This document shows positions 1 to 7,319 of a stretch of 64,000 nt of DNA, piece after piece. Source of the DNA: Streptomyces sp. M41(2017) (GTDB lineage: Bacteria; Actinomycetota; Actinomycetes; Streptomycetales; Streptomycetaceae); assembly GCF_002078175.1 (NCBI RefSeq), contig NZ_MWFK01000001.1, positions 2,232,001 to 2,296,000 of the forward strand. The letters are read 5' to 3'. Under the pieces are notes generated by a model. The model saw only the letters and a list, made by a program, of their open reading frames with translations, ran no database searches and was not told the DNA's origin. A program made the position numbers and the translations under genes. Position 1 is the first letter of the stretch. The number at the start of each line of letters is the position of its first letter.

Positions 1-690
1 CTCCACGCCCTCCACCTTGTCACCCGCTGCCTTCACGTCGGTCTTGTACACGACCGCGGCGTCGGCCTCCTTCAGCTCCACCTTGGTCAGGGCGCTCTTG
101 ACGTCCTGCTCGTAGGAGACGGGGGTGAGCTTCAGGTGGCTCGCGTCCAGCGCCTTCTGCGCGGCGGCGCCGCACGGCACCGTCTTGTCGCAGAGCACGA
201 CCTTCAGGTCCGACTTGGTGAGGTCCTTCAGGGAGGAGACCTTGTCCGGGTTGCCGGGGAGGGTGGCGATCTCCAGCTGGTTGCGCACGAAGGTCGCGGG
301 GGTGGTCGCCGCGTCCTTCTTGTCGGTCACGATCGCCATCGTCTTCGGGCTGGCCGCCGCGAAGACGTCCGCCGGGGCGCCGCCCGTGATGCTCGCGGCG
401 AGGGTGTCGCTGCCACCGAAGTTGAAGGTGACCTTCGTGCCCGGGTGGGCCTGCTCGAACTCCTTGCCGAGGGAGGTGAAGCTCTCCTTGAGCGAGGCGG
501 CGGCGAAGACGGTCACGGTGCCGGTGAGCTTCGGCGAGGAGGAGGCCGAGGACTTCGGCGTCGAGGAGGCCTCCGACGACGCGTCGTCGGAGGAGGAGCA
601 GGCGCTCAGGGCCAGCAGCGCGGCGGCACTGACGCCGGCCACCTGAAGGCTCCGGGTGGTGCGGCGGGTCCGGCGCGCGGATCGGGTCAT
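1..690 (-). CDS. modA: Molybdate ABC transporter substrate-binding lipoprotein ModA (3' end outside window)
   Basis: This is the extracellular binding protein that captures molybdate for an ABC importer. Reading from 690 down, a Lys/Arg-rich N-terminus is followed by a hydrophobic segment and the lipobox LSAC (Cys about residue 31), so it is a lipid-anchored secreted protein. After a Ser-rich linker come the family signatures TVFAAASLKESF, FGGSDTLA and GAPADVFAAAS, typical of the ModA oxyanion site. The 230 codons visible stay open to the window edge, so the C-terminus is missing; permease and ATPase genes would be expected beyond position 1. It diverges from the molybdopterin protein at 929. 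The identification is strong; specificity for molybdate over tungstate cannot be read from sequence. Confidence 0.93.
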   Translation of the reverse strand, partial: MTRSARRTRRTTRSLQVAGVSAAALLALSACSSSDDASSEASSTPKSSASSSPKLTGTVTVFAAASLKESFTSLGKEFEQAHPGTKVTFNFGGSDTLAASITGGAPADVFAAASPKTMAIVTDKKDAATTPATFVRNQLEIATLPGNPDKVSSLKDLTKSDLKVVLCDKTVPCGAAAQKALDASHLKLTPVSYEQDVKSALTKVELKEADAAVVYKTDVKAAGDKVEGVE

Positions 691-811
691 CACGGATCTA
701 CTCCCTCGGAAAACGAAAGACGGAAAACGCTGCAGCTCGCTGTCGCTGAAGCCTCCGTCGTGCTCTTCAGTCCTGAGCTTTCTTCAGCATGCCCAGAACA
801 TAGTGACGCAG

Positions 812-886
812 ATGCGAGCGAGAAGTCTTCTGTTGCATCGCATGAGCTGTGGGTTCGCGGTTGGGATGTACGCATGTGCGTTTGTA
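812..886. promoter_or_regulatory. Inverted repeats in the modA / oxidoreductase divergent promoter
   Basis: The 238-base gap between the divergent genes is relatively AT-rich. It contains a nested inverted repeat: ATGCGA (812-817) and TCGCAT (838-843) enclose AGAAG-T-CTTCT (821-831). A second one lies at 870-881, ACGCA-TG-TGCGT, flanked by TGTA on both sides. These are plausible operator or leader-hairpin elements for a Mo-linked regulon. No regulator can be assigned from sequence alone. Confidence 0.35.
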
Positions 887-928
887 CGGGACCTCTCGCT
901 GGGTACCGTTCTGCGGGAGGTGCTGCCC

Positions 929-1435
929 GTGAGCCAGTCCCTGACACAGCCGACTCCGCCCGCGCCGTCGCTCGCCGAACTCGCGCTGACCGGCGATCTC
1001 GCCCGGCCCGCCCGGCTGACGGTGCCCGACCTGCTCGCCTGGCCCCAGCACCGGGTGCGGGTCAGCTTCGACTGCGCGACCAGCGGTGTGCAGCACCACG
1101 GTTTCGCGGGGCCCCTGCTGCACGACGTGCTGCGGGACGCCGGACCGCACTTCGATCCGGGCCGCCGCAAGGACCGGCTGCGCTTCCTGATCGCGGTGAC
1201 GGGCGCGGACGGTCACCACGTCCTGCTCACCTGGGCCGAGATCGACCCCGACTTCGCCGACGCCCCCGTCCTGCTCGCGGTGGGCATCGACGGCACACCG
1301 CTGGACCGGGCGGGCCCGCAGCTGGTCCTGCCGCAGGACCGGTGCGGGGCCCGGCACATCAGCGGCATCAACGCCATCCGGGTGGACGGCTGTTACCCGG
1401 CCTGGTCCCCGGCCGGAGCGGGCCGACCCGCCTGA
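929..1435 (+). CDS. Small molybdopterin-binding-domain oxidoreductase (SUOX/YedY-like fold)
   Basis: A 168-residue cytoplasmic protein resembling the oxidoreductase molybdopterin-binding domain (sulfite oxidase family). GTG at 929 is chosen because GGGAGG lies eight bases upstream; an open frame further upstream lacks such a site. The segment VSFDCATSGVQHHGFAGPLL aligns with the loop that carries the Mo-ligating cysteine (C-x-N/S then W/F-x-G-V-x-L). No signal peptide or membrane span is present, and it is shorter than complete SUOX-type enzymes, so it may be a stand-alone domain. It sits beside modA and a xanthine dehydrogenase remnant, consistent with molybdenum enzymology. Its 3' end overlaps the opposite-strand remnant by 43 bases. 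Substrate unknown. Confidence 0.72.
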   Translation: MSQSLTQPTPPAPSLAELALTGDLARPARLTVPDLLAWPQHRVRVSFDCATSGVQHHGFAGPLLHDVLRDAGPHFDPGRRKDRLRFLIAVTGADGHHVLLTWAEIDPDFADAPVLLAVGIDGTPLDRAGPQLVLPQDRCGARHISGINAIRVDGCYPAWSPAGAGRPA

Positions 1436-2400
1436 CCCGTCTGACCCGCCCGACCGGGCTGACCGGGCCCTCCGTCCCGCCCGGACCGGTGCAGGGCCAG
1501 CCAGACCCGGTCCCGGGTGACCGGAAGCTCCGTGAAGCGCAGCCCCGTCGCGTCGCGCAGGGCGTTGGCGAAGGCCGGGGCGACCGGGTTGAAGGGGCTC
1601 TCGCTCATCGACTTGGCGCCCAGCGGTCCGATGGCGTCGGCGGTCTCCATGAAGTGGACCTCGGTGCGCGGGATGTCGGCGTACTGCGGGAGCCGGTAGC
1701 GGCGGAAGGCGGCCGTCTCGACCTCGCCGCGCGCGTCGAGCCGGACGTTCTCGAAGAGGGTCGCGCCGAGTGCCTGGGCGACGCCGCCCTCGACCTGGCC
1801 GCGGCACTGCATCGGGTTGATGACCTTGCCGGCGTCGGCGGCGTGCACGCTGCGCAGGATGCGGATCTCGCCGGTGCCGGGGTCGACGGCCAGCCGGAAC
1901 CACTGGGCGTTGAAGGCGACCGAGCGGGGGGTGCCGCCGAAGTGCCCGTCGGCGGCGAGCGTGACCCCGACGGCGCCGGCCGCCTCGTACAGCTCCTTCA
2001 GGGTCAGCCGGCCGCCCGGGTGCGCGACGGCCTCCTCGACGAGCCGGCAGTCGGCGCGCGGCACGCGCAGATGGGCGGCGGCGAAGTCGAGGAGCTGGTC
2101 GGCGAGGGCGCGGGAGGCGCGCAGGGTGGCCTTGCCGGCGACGACGGTGCCGGTGGAGGCGAACGCGCCCGTGTCGTGGCGGACGACGTCGGTGTCGGAC
2201 TGCCGGATGGTGATGCGGTCGACGGTGGTGGCGAGTTCACCGGCGGCGATCTGCCGGTGGACGGTGGTGGTGCCGTTGCCGAACTCGGCCGTCCCGACGG
2301 CGAGGTCGAAGCCGCCGCCCGGCAGCAGGGCGGCGCGGGCGTCCGCGATGTGGCCGCCGGGCGGGCCCGTCGCGATCATGGCGAGGGCCGCTCCCTCACA
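1393..2400 (-). pseudogene. Xanthine dehydrogenase/aldehyde oxidase Mo-binding subunit, C-terminal remnant
   Basis: About 335 residues match only the C-terminal half of an XDH-family molybdopterin subunit: EGAALAMIATGPPGGH, VGTAEFGNGTTTVHRQI, ASTGTVVAGKA, NAQWFRLAVDPGTGEIRI, AADAGKVINPMQCRGQVEGG and GPLGAKSMSESPFNPVAPA. Complete proteins are roughly 700-780 residues. Homology stops abruptly near 2397; beyond that the opposite strand encodes a PucR-type regulator, also lacking its N-terminus. The FAD and 2Fe-2S subunits usual for this enzyme are absent. The first in-frame ATG in the remnant is at 2379. An internal deletion best explains this; a functional enzyme is very unlikely. Confidence 0.8.
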
Positions 2401-3420
2401 CCTTCCGGAGCCCGACGACGCCCCGCCGCGGATGCTGCGGGAGGTCGCCGAGGTGCTGGCCCGCTGCCAGGAGTCCCTGGCCCGCCGCGGCGCCGCCGAG
2501 CAGCAGGCGGCCGACGAGCTGGGTGCCCTGCTGGCCCTGCCCGCCGGATCCGAACTGCCTTCGCTCCAGGCGGCGTTGCGGCTCCGTGGGCTGGAGGGTG
2601 AGGGGCTCCACCGGGTGATCGTCGCCGAGGCCGCGGCCGTCGGGGCAGGGAGCGCCGACCGGACGGGCGTGGCGGTCCCGGCCGAGGGTGCGCTGGCCGA
2701 GGCAGTCGCCCATCTGGACCCCGCGCACGCCGTGGTGGGCCGGCTCCCCGACGGCACGGCCTTCGCCGTCCTCCGCGAGGGCGCACCGGATCCGGCCCCG
2801 GGGACGGCGGCGGCGCGGGGGCGGGGAGCGCGGTCCGGAAAGGACGGCCAGGACAGCACCCGGGACACGGCCGGCCCGGGGCGGCGGACCGCGACCGCGG
2901 TACGGCCCGCCACGGGAGCCGCGCCGGACCTCCCCGCCGTCTGGGCGCTGCTGTCCGCCGCCGAGCCCGCCGTCGCGCTGCACGGCGGTACCGGCCGGGC
3001 CGACAGCGCCGAGGAGCTCAACGGGGCGCTGGCACAGGCCCGTTACGCCCTGGCCTCCGCCCGCACCACTTCGCCCGACGCGTCCGCCGTCATCGACGCG
3101 GCGTCGCTCACCGGTCTCGGCACGCTCCTCACCGGCATACCCGCCGAGGTGCGCACCGCCTTCAGCCGGACGGTGCTCGGTCCCCTCTTCGAGCCGGCAA
3201 CCCGTCCTTCGCCGCCCTGCTGGAGACCCTGGAGATCTTCCTCGCCTGCGACGGATCCTGGTCACGCACCGCCGAGGCCCTCCATCTGCACGTCAACACG
3301 GTCCATTACCGCGTGCAGCGCGTCGAGCACTTCACCGGACGCGACCTGTCGAGCCTCTACGACCGCCTCGACCTGCGGGCCGCCCTGCTCTGCCGCCCGG
3401 GGCGACCGGCACGGCCATGA
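2401..3420 (+). pseudogene. PucR-family transcriptional regulator remnant (N-truncated, frameshifted)
   Basis: The reading frame from about 2401 resembles the middle of PucR-type purine-catabolism regulators: a helical linker, then a GAF/GGDEF-like region ending SRTVLGPLFE. A frame change is needed near 3195-3201. After it the characteristic C-terminal PucR helix-turn-helix is perfect: LLETLEIFLACDGSWSRTAEAL then LHVNTVHYRVQRVEHFTGRDL, ending at a stop at 3418-3420. The N-terminal domain is missing and the fragment begins exactly where the opposite-strand XDH remnant ends. PucR regulators are commonly divergent from purine-oxidation genes, which fits a deletion between two divergent genes. 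The frameshift could be real or an assembly error. Confidence 0.78.
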
Positions 3421-3475
3421 CCGTGACAGGGGGGTCCGGTGTCTGCGACGCTGGCCCGCCGACGGGAGGGGGCGC

Positions 3476-4411
3476 ATGCTGCTGCGTCAGCTGGAGTATC
3501 TGGTCGCGCTCGCCAGGGAACGGCACTTCGCCCGCGCGGCGGACGCCTGCTTCGTGTCGCAGCCGTCGCTGTCCGCCGCGATCCGTCGCCTCGAACACGA
3601 ACTGGCCGTGCCGATCGTGCGCCGCGGCCGGCGGTACGAGGGCCTCACCCCGGAGGGCGAGGTCGTGCTCGCCTGGGCGCACCGGATCCTCGCCGAACGG
3701 GACGCGCTGCACCAGGAGTTGTCGGCGCTGCGCGGCGGACTGACCGGCACCCTGCGCCTCGGCGTCGTGCCAACCGCGCTGCCCGCCGCCTCCCTGCTCA
3801 CCACCCCGTTCTGCGAACGCCACACGGCGGCCCGGGTCAGCCTGGAGTCGCTGTCGTCGGCGGACATCAACCACGGACTCGCCGAGTTCGAACTCGACGC
3901 GGCGATGACGTACCTCGACGACGAGGACCTGCGGCACGTGCGGCGTTTCCCGCTGTACGAGGAGCGCTATGTCCTGCTCACCCCCGTCGACGGCCCCCTC
4001 ACCGGTGCGACGACGGCGCGCTGGGCGCGGGCCGCGGCCCTCCCGCTGTGTCTGCTCGGCCCGCGCATGCGCAACCGGCGGATCATCGACGAGTGCTTCG
4101 CCGCCGACGGTGCCCGGGCGAACCCGTCGATCGAGTCGGACAGCGTCGCCGGCCTGTACGCCCACCTTCCCGGGGGCCGCTGGTCGAGTGTCATCTCCCA
4201 TGCCTGGCTGCACATGTTCGGGGTGCCGGAGGGGATGCGCGTCGTGCCGCTGGAGGGTCCCGCGCACGGGCCCCGGGTCGGCCTGGTGGTCGCCCGGCAC
4301 GAACCCCGGTCGGTGCTCGCCCAGGCCTTGCTGACGGTCGCGCGAGAGGCGGGTGTCCGGGATGCGCTCGACGCCCTGCTGAACGAGCACCTGGGCCGGG
4401 CCCGCTCATAG
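3476..4411 (+). CDS. LysR-family transcriptional regulator
   Basis: A 311-residue DNA-binding regulator. The N-terminus carries the LysR winged helix-turn-helix, LLRQLEYLVALARERHFARAADAC then SQPSLSAAIRRLEHEL; the rest is the two-lobed periplasmic-binding-protein-like effector domain (GTLRLGVVPT onward). ATG at 3476 has GGGAGGGG 5-12 bases upstream and gives the family-standard N-terminus. The formate dehydrogenase gene starts 104 bases downstream on the same strand, an arrangement suggesting that it controls that gene, although LysR targets are more often divergent. Effector unknown. Confidence 0.92.
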   Translation: MLLRQLEYLVALARERHFARAADACFVSQPSLSAAIRRLEHELAVPIVRRGRRYEGLTPEGEVVLAWAHRILAERDALHQELSALRGGLTGTLRLGVVPTALPAASLLTTPFCERHTAARVSLESLSSADINHGLAEFELDAAMTYLDDEDLRHVRRFPLYEERYVLLTPVDGPLTGATTARWARAAALPLCLLGPRMRNRRIIDECFAADGARANPSIESDSVAGLYAHLPGGRWSSVISHAWLHMFGVPEGMRVVPLEGPAHGPRVGLVVARHEPRSVLAQALLTVAREAGVRDALDALLNEHLGRARS

Positions 4412-4515
4412 CCGCCGGCTATCGGCACATAGCGAGGTTCGCTTTGACCAGCGACTTCGGCCCCGAGGATGGTGGAAAGCACCTTCCGAACAACGGAGTT
4501 GAGGAGAGCCGCGTC

Positions 4516-5703
4516 ATGGCCAAGGTGCTCTGCGTGCTGTACGACGACCCGACCGACGGATACCCCACGACGTACGCCCGGGACGACCTGCCCGTCATCG
4601 ACCATTACCCCGGCGGCCAGACCACGCCCACCCCGAAGGGCACCGACTTCACCCCGGGGAGCCTGCTCGGCAGCGTGACCGGTGAACTCGGCCTGCGGCG
4701 CTTCCTGGAGGAGCGCGGTCACACCCTCGTGGTCACCTCCGACAAGGACGGCGCCGACTCGGTGTTCGACCGTGAGCTCGCGGACGCGGACGTCGTGATC
4801 TCGCAGCCGTTCTGGCCCGCCTATCTCACTCCCGAGCGCATCGCCGCCGCCAAGAACCTGAAGCTCGCCGTCACCGCCGGTATCGGCTCGGACCACGTCG
4901 ACCTCGACGCGGCCATCGAGCACGGCGTGACCGTGGCCGAGGTGACCTACTGCAACAGCATCAGCGTCGCCGAGCACGTGGTGATGATGACGCTCTCCCT
5001 GGTCCGCAACTACCTGCCCTCCCACCGGGTGGTGCTCGACGGCGGCTGGAACATCGCGGACTGCGTGGCCCGTTCGTACGACCTGGAGGGCATGCACGTC
5101 GGGACGGTCGCCGCCGGGCGCATCGGGCTCGCGGTGCTGCGACGGCTCGCCCCCTTCGACGTGAAGCTGCACTACACCGACCGGCACCGGCTGCCGGAGG
5201 AGGTCGAGCGGGAGCTCGGGCTCACCTTCCACGCGTCCGCCGAGGACATGGCCCCGCACTGCGACGTCGTCACGATCAACGCGCCGCTGCACCCGGAGAC
5301 CGAGGGCCTGTTCGGCGACGAACTGCTCGGCGCGATGAAGCGCGGCGCCTACCTCATCAACACAGCGCGCGCCCTGATCGTCGACCGGGACGCCGTTGAC
5401 CGGGCCCTGCGCGGGGGCCAGTTGGCCGGGTACGCGGGAGACGTCTGGTATCCGCAGCCGGCCCCCGCCGACCACCCCTGGCGGACCATGCCGCACCACG
5501 GGATGACCCCGCACATCTCGGGTTCCTCGCTCTCCGCGCAGACCCGCTACGCGGCGGGCACCCGGGAGATCCTGGAGTCCTGGCTGGACGGCACACCGAT
5601 CCGCGACGAGTACCTGATCGTCGACGGCGGCGCGCTCGCCGGTACGGGGGCCCACTCGTACTCGACCACGACCACCTCGACGACGACCACGAGCACGTCC
5701 TGA
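4516..5703 (+). CDS. fdh: NAD-dependent formate dehydrogenase (metal-free)
   Basis: Oxidises formate to CO2 with NAD+ reduction in the cytoplasm; it belongs to the D-2-hydroxyacid dehydrogenase superfamily and needs no molybdenum. The 395-residue sequence shows the formate-binding stretch around YCNSISVAEHVV (Asn equivalent to Asn146 of the Pseudomonas enzyme), the cofactor fold GTVAAGRIGLAVLRRL, TARALIVDRDAV with the catalytic Arg region, and HISGSSLSAQTRY with the catalytic His. ATG at 4516 yields the conserved MAKVLCVLYDDP start. The C-terminus ends in an unusual run of Ser and Thr from about residue 380. It follows a LysR gene and may detoxify formate or supply NADH. Confidence 0.94.
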   Translation: MAKVLCVLYDDPTDGYPTTYARDDLPVIDHYPGGQTTPTPKGTDFTPGSLLGSVTGELGLRRFLEERGHTLVVTSDKDGADSVFDRELADADVVISQPFWPAYLTPERIAAAKNLKLAVTAGIGSDHVDLDAAIEHGVTVAEVTYCNSISVAEHVVMMTLSLVRNYLPSHRVVLDGGWNIADCVARSYDLEGMHVGTVAAGRIGLAVLRRLAPFDVKLHYTDRHRLPEEVERELGLTFHASAEDMAPHCDVVTINAPLHPETEGLFGDELLGAMKRGAYLINTARALIVDRDAVDRALRGGQLAGYAGDVWYPQPAPADHPWRTMPHHGMTPHISGSSLSAQTRYAAGTREILESWLDGTPIRDEYLIVDGGALAGTGAHSYSTTTTSTTTTSTS

Positions 5704-5769
5704 GCAGGGCCGCCTTCCCCTGACCCCGGGCAGGGTCCGGACCGGACCGGGACCCGACCGGGACCCGGT

Positions 5770-6165
5770 TCAGGTCCGGTCGATGTGCACGTTGGTCGAC
5801 TTGACCCGGGCGGTGGCCTCCATGCCGACCTCCAGGCCCAGTTCCTCGACGGCCTCGCGGGTCAGCAGGGAGACCAGCCGGTGCGGTCCCGCCTGGATCT
5901 CCACCTGGGCCGCGACGTCGCCGAGCTTGACGGCGGTGACGATGCCGGGGAACGCGTTGCGCACGGAGGTGTGGGAGGGGACGCCGTCCTCACCGCCGGT
6001 CCTGGCCAGCTCCACCGAGAACGCGGCGAGGTCGCGGCCGTCGATGAGCCGCCGGCCGCCCTCGTCGCGATGCGTGGTCACCCGCCCGGCATCGGCCCAG
6101 CGCCGGGCGGTGTCGGGACTCACCCCGAGAAGCCGGGCGGCCTGGCCGATGGTGTAGGACTGCAT
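5770..6165 (-). CDS. MerR-type HTH plus TOBE-domain molybdate-binding protein
   Basis: A 131-residue protein with an N-terminal MerR/excisionase-like helix-turn-helix (SYTIGQAARLLGVSPDTARRWADAGRV) and a C-terminal TOBE (Mop-type) domain: GIVTAVKLGDVAAQVEIQAG through VKSTNVHI. TOBE domains bind molybdate or tungstate, so it likely senses oxyanion or stores it and regulates Mo genes nearby. ATG at 6165 places the HTH at the extreme N-terminus; an in-frame ATG at 6177 is possible and neither has a clear ribosome site. It is convergent with the formate dehydrogenase, ending 66 bases from it. Its presence supports this stretch being a molybdenum locus. Confidence 0.88.
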   Translation of the reverse strand: MQSYTIGQAARLLGVSPDTARRWADAGRVTTHRDEGGRRLIDGRDLAAFSVELARTGGEDGVPSHTSVRNAFPGIVTAVKLGDVAAQVEIQAGPHRLVSLLTREAVEELGLEVGMEATARVKSTNVHIDRT

Positions 6166-6251
6166 ACGCGCGACCATAGGCAGGTGGTCCACGCCCCTGC
6201 AAGCCGGGCCCGGGAAGGTCACACACCCCGTTCGAACAGGTCGGAGACGGG

Positions 6252-6863
6252 TCAGAGCGCCGAGGACTCCGCCGCGTACCGCACCATGATGTGCCGCGCC
6301 CAGAACGGTCCGAACGCCTTGCGCAGGACCGGTTCGGCCGCCGCCGGGTCGTCGACGCCGAAGTACACGAACCCCCGCGGGTCCGGCGCCACTTCACGCA
6401 GCTCGAACCGGCCGTTCCAGCGGCCCATGTCGTCACCGACCCGCTCGACCAGCGCCGCGAGCCGGACCCCGCTGACGTCCGTGGCATGCAGGCGCACCCG
6501 GACGCCCTTCTCCGCGTGGGAGCAGACGTCCGCGTCGAACGCCCGGGAGGGGATGCGGTACACGTGGGCGGTCCGCCGGCCCTGGTCGACCGACGAGCCG
6601 GTGAAGACGTTCCGGAAGCGGGTGGCGCCGCGCTTCTCGGCGTAGTCGAGCACCCGGTACACGGCGGGTCCCGGCCCCGGCAGGCTGCGTGCCGGCCGGG
6701 TGCCGGCACACTCCGTCGTACGCCCCGACGCGAGAGCCGGCCCGGCGTCCGGCCCCCCGGCCGCCGTCGCGCCCTGGACCGCCGCCCCCGGGATCGCCAC
6801 GAGCGCGACGGCACTCGCCGCCACGACGCCCACGGTCCCCCTGATGCTCCTTCGCCCACCCAT
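6252..6863 (-). CDS. Secreted protein of unknown function
   Basis: A 203-residue protein beginning with a signal peptide: MGGRRSIRGT followed by a hydrophobic Val/Ala stretch and an AAVQGATAA cleavage-like region. ATG at 6863 is preferred over one 63 bases upstream because GGGGAGG lies just before it and the signal peptide then starts at once. The mature part has two well separated cysteines (ECAG near the start, DVCSH mid-protein), suggesting one disulfide, and a conserved-looking C-terminus (GRFELREVAPDPRGFVYFGVDDP). I do not recognise a family. It may be exported to the cell surface or medium. Confidence 0.7.
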   Translation of the reverse strand: MGGRRSIRGTVGVVAASAVALVAIPGAAVQGATAAGGPDAGPALASGRTTECAGTRPARSLPGPGPAVYRVLDYAEKRGATRFRNVFTGSSVDQGRRTAHVYRIPSRAFDADVCSHAEKGVRVRLHATDVSGVRLAALVERVGDDMGRWNGRFELREVAPDPRGFVYFGVDDPAAAEPVLRKAFGPFWARHIMVRYAAESSAL

Positions 6864-7319
6864 CCGGTCCTCCCCGTCCACCGCCGGCCGGTCGCGGCGA
6901 TGCGCGCGACCGGTACGGGGACGCACGGGAGGGCCGTCCGGTTCACGTCAGCGGCCGGGCCGGCCGCTGACCGCACGGGCAGACCCGCCGACCGCCGGGC
7001 ACACGGCCCCGTCCACGAGCGACTTCGTCGACGTGATCCGACGGGCCCGTGGTGGAGGTGCCGGCGAACATCCCGCGCCAACAGCCGTCGACGTTCGCCG
7101 TGACGGTGGTCCTCGGCGCTCCGGTGGATCCGGACTTCGCCGTCCTCACGATGGAGTACGCGGAGCCGCGCCGTGACCGTCCTTCCCGCGGCCACCGGCT
7201 CCGGGGAAGCGTTCACGGTGGCCTCGGCCCTGCGCCTGGCGGAGTGCGCTGGGCGGGCCGGTCCCGGATTGCTGGGGCCGGCCCGTTCCCGTTCCTCCCC
7301 GCTCACCCGGCCCGGGCGG
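6864..7319. other. Intergenic gap without a supported gene
   Basis: This 456-base stretch contains only weak open frames. One plus-strand frame starting with GTG at 7049 reads like protein for about 40 residues (PANIPRQQPSTFAVTVVLGAP), then degrades to low-complexity Arg/Gly sequence running into the next gene. It may be a gene remnant. No terminator, tRNA or clear promoter was seen. Confidence 0.4.

Noticed and set aside
4516..5703. Molybdenum-dependent formate dehydrogenase
   Set aside because: Sequence is clearly the NAD-dependent D-2-hydroxyacid dehydrogenase type with no Mo or Fe-S motifs.
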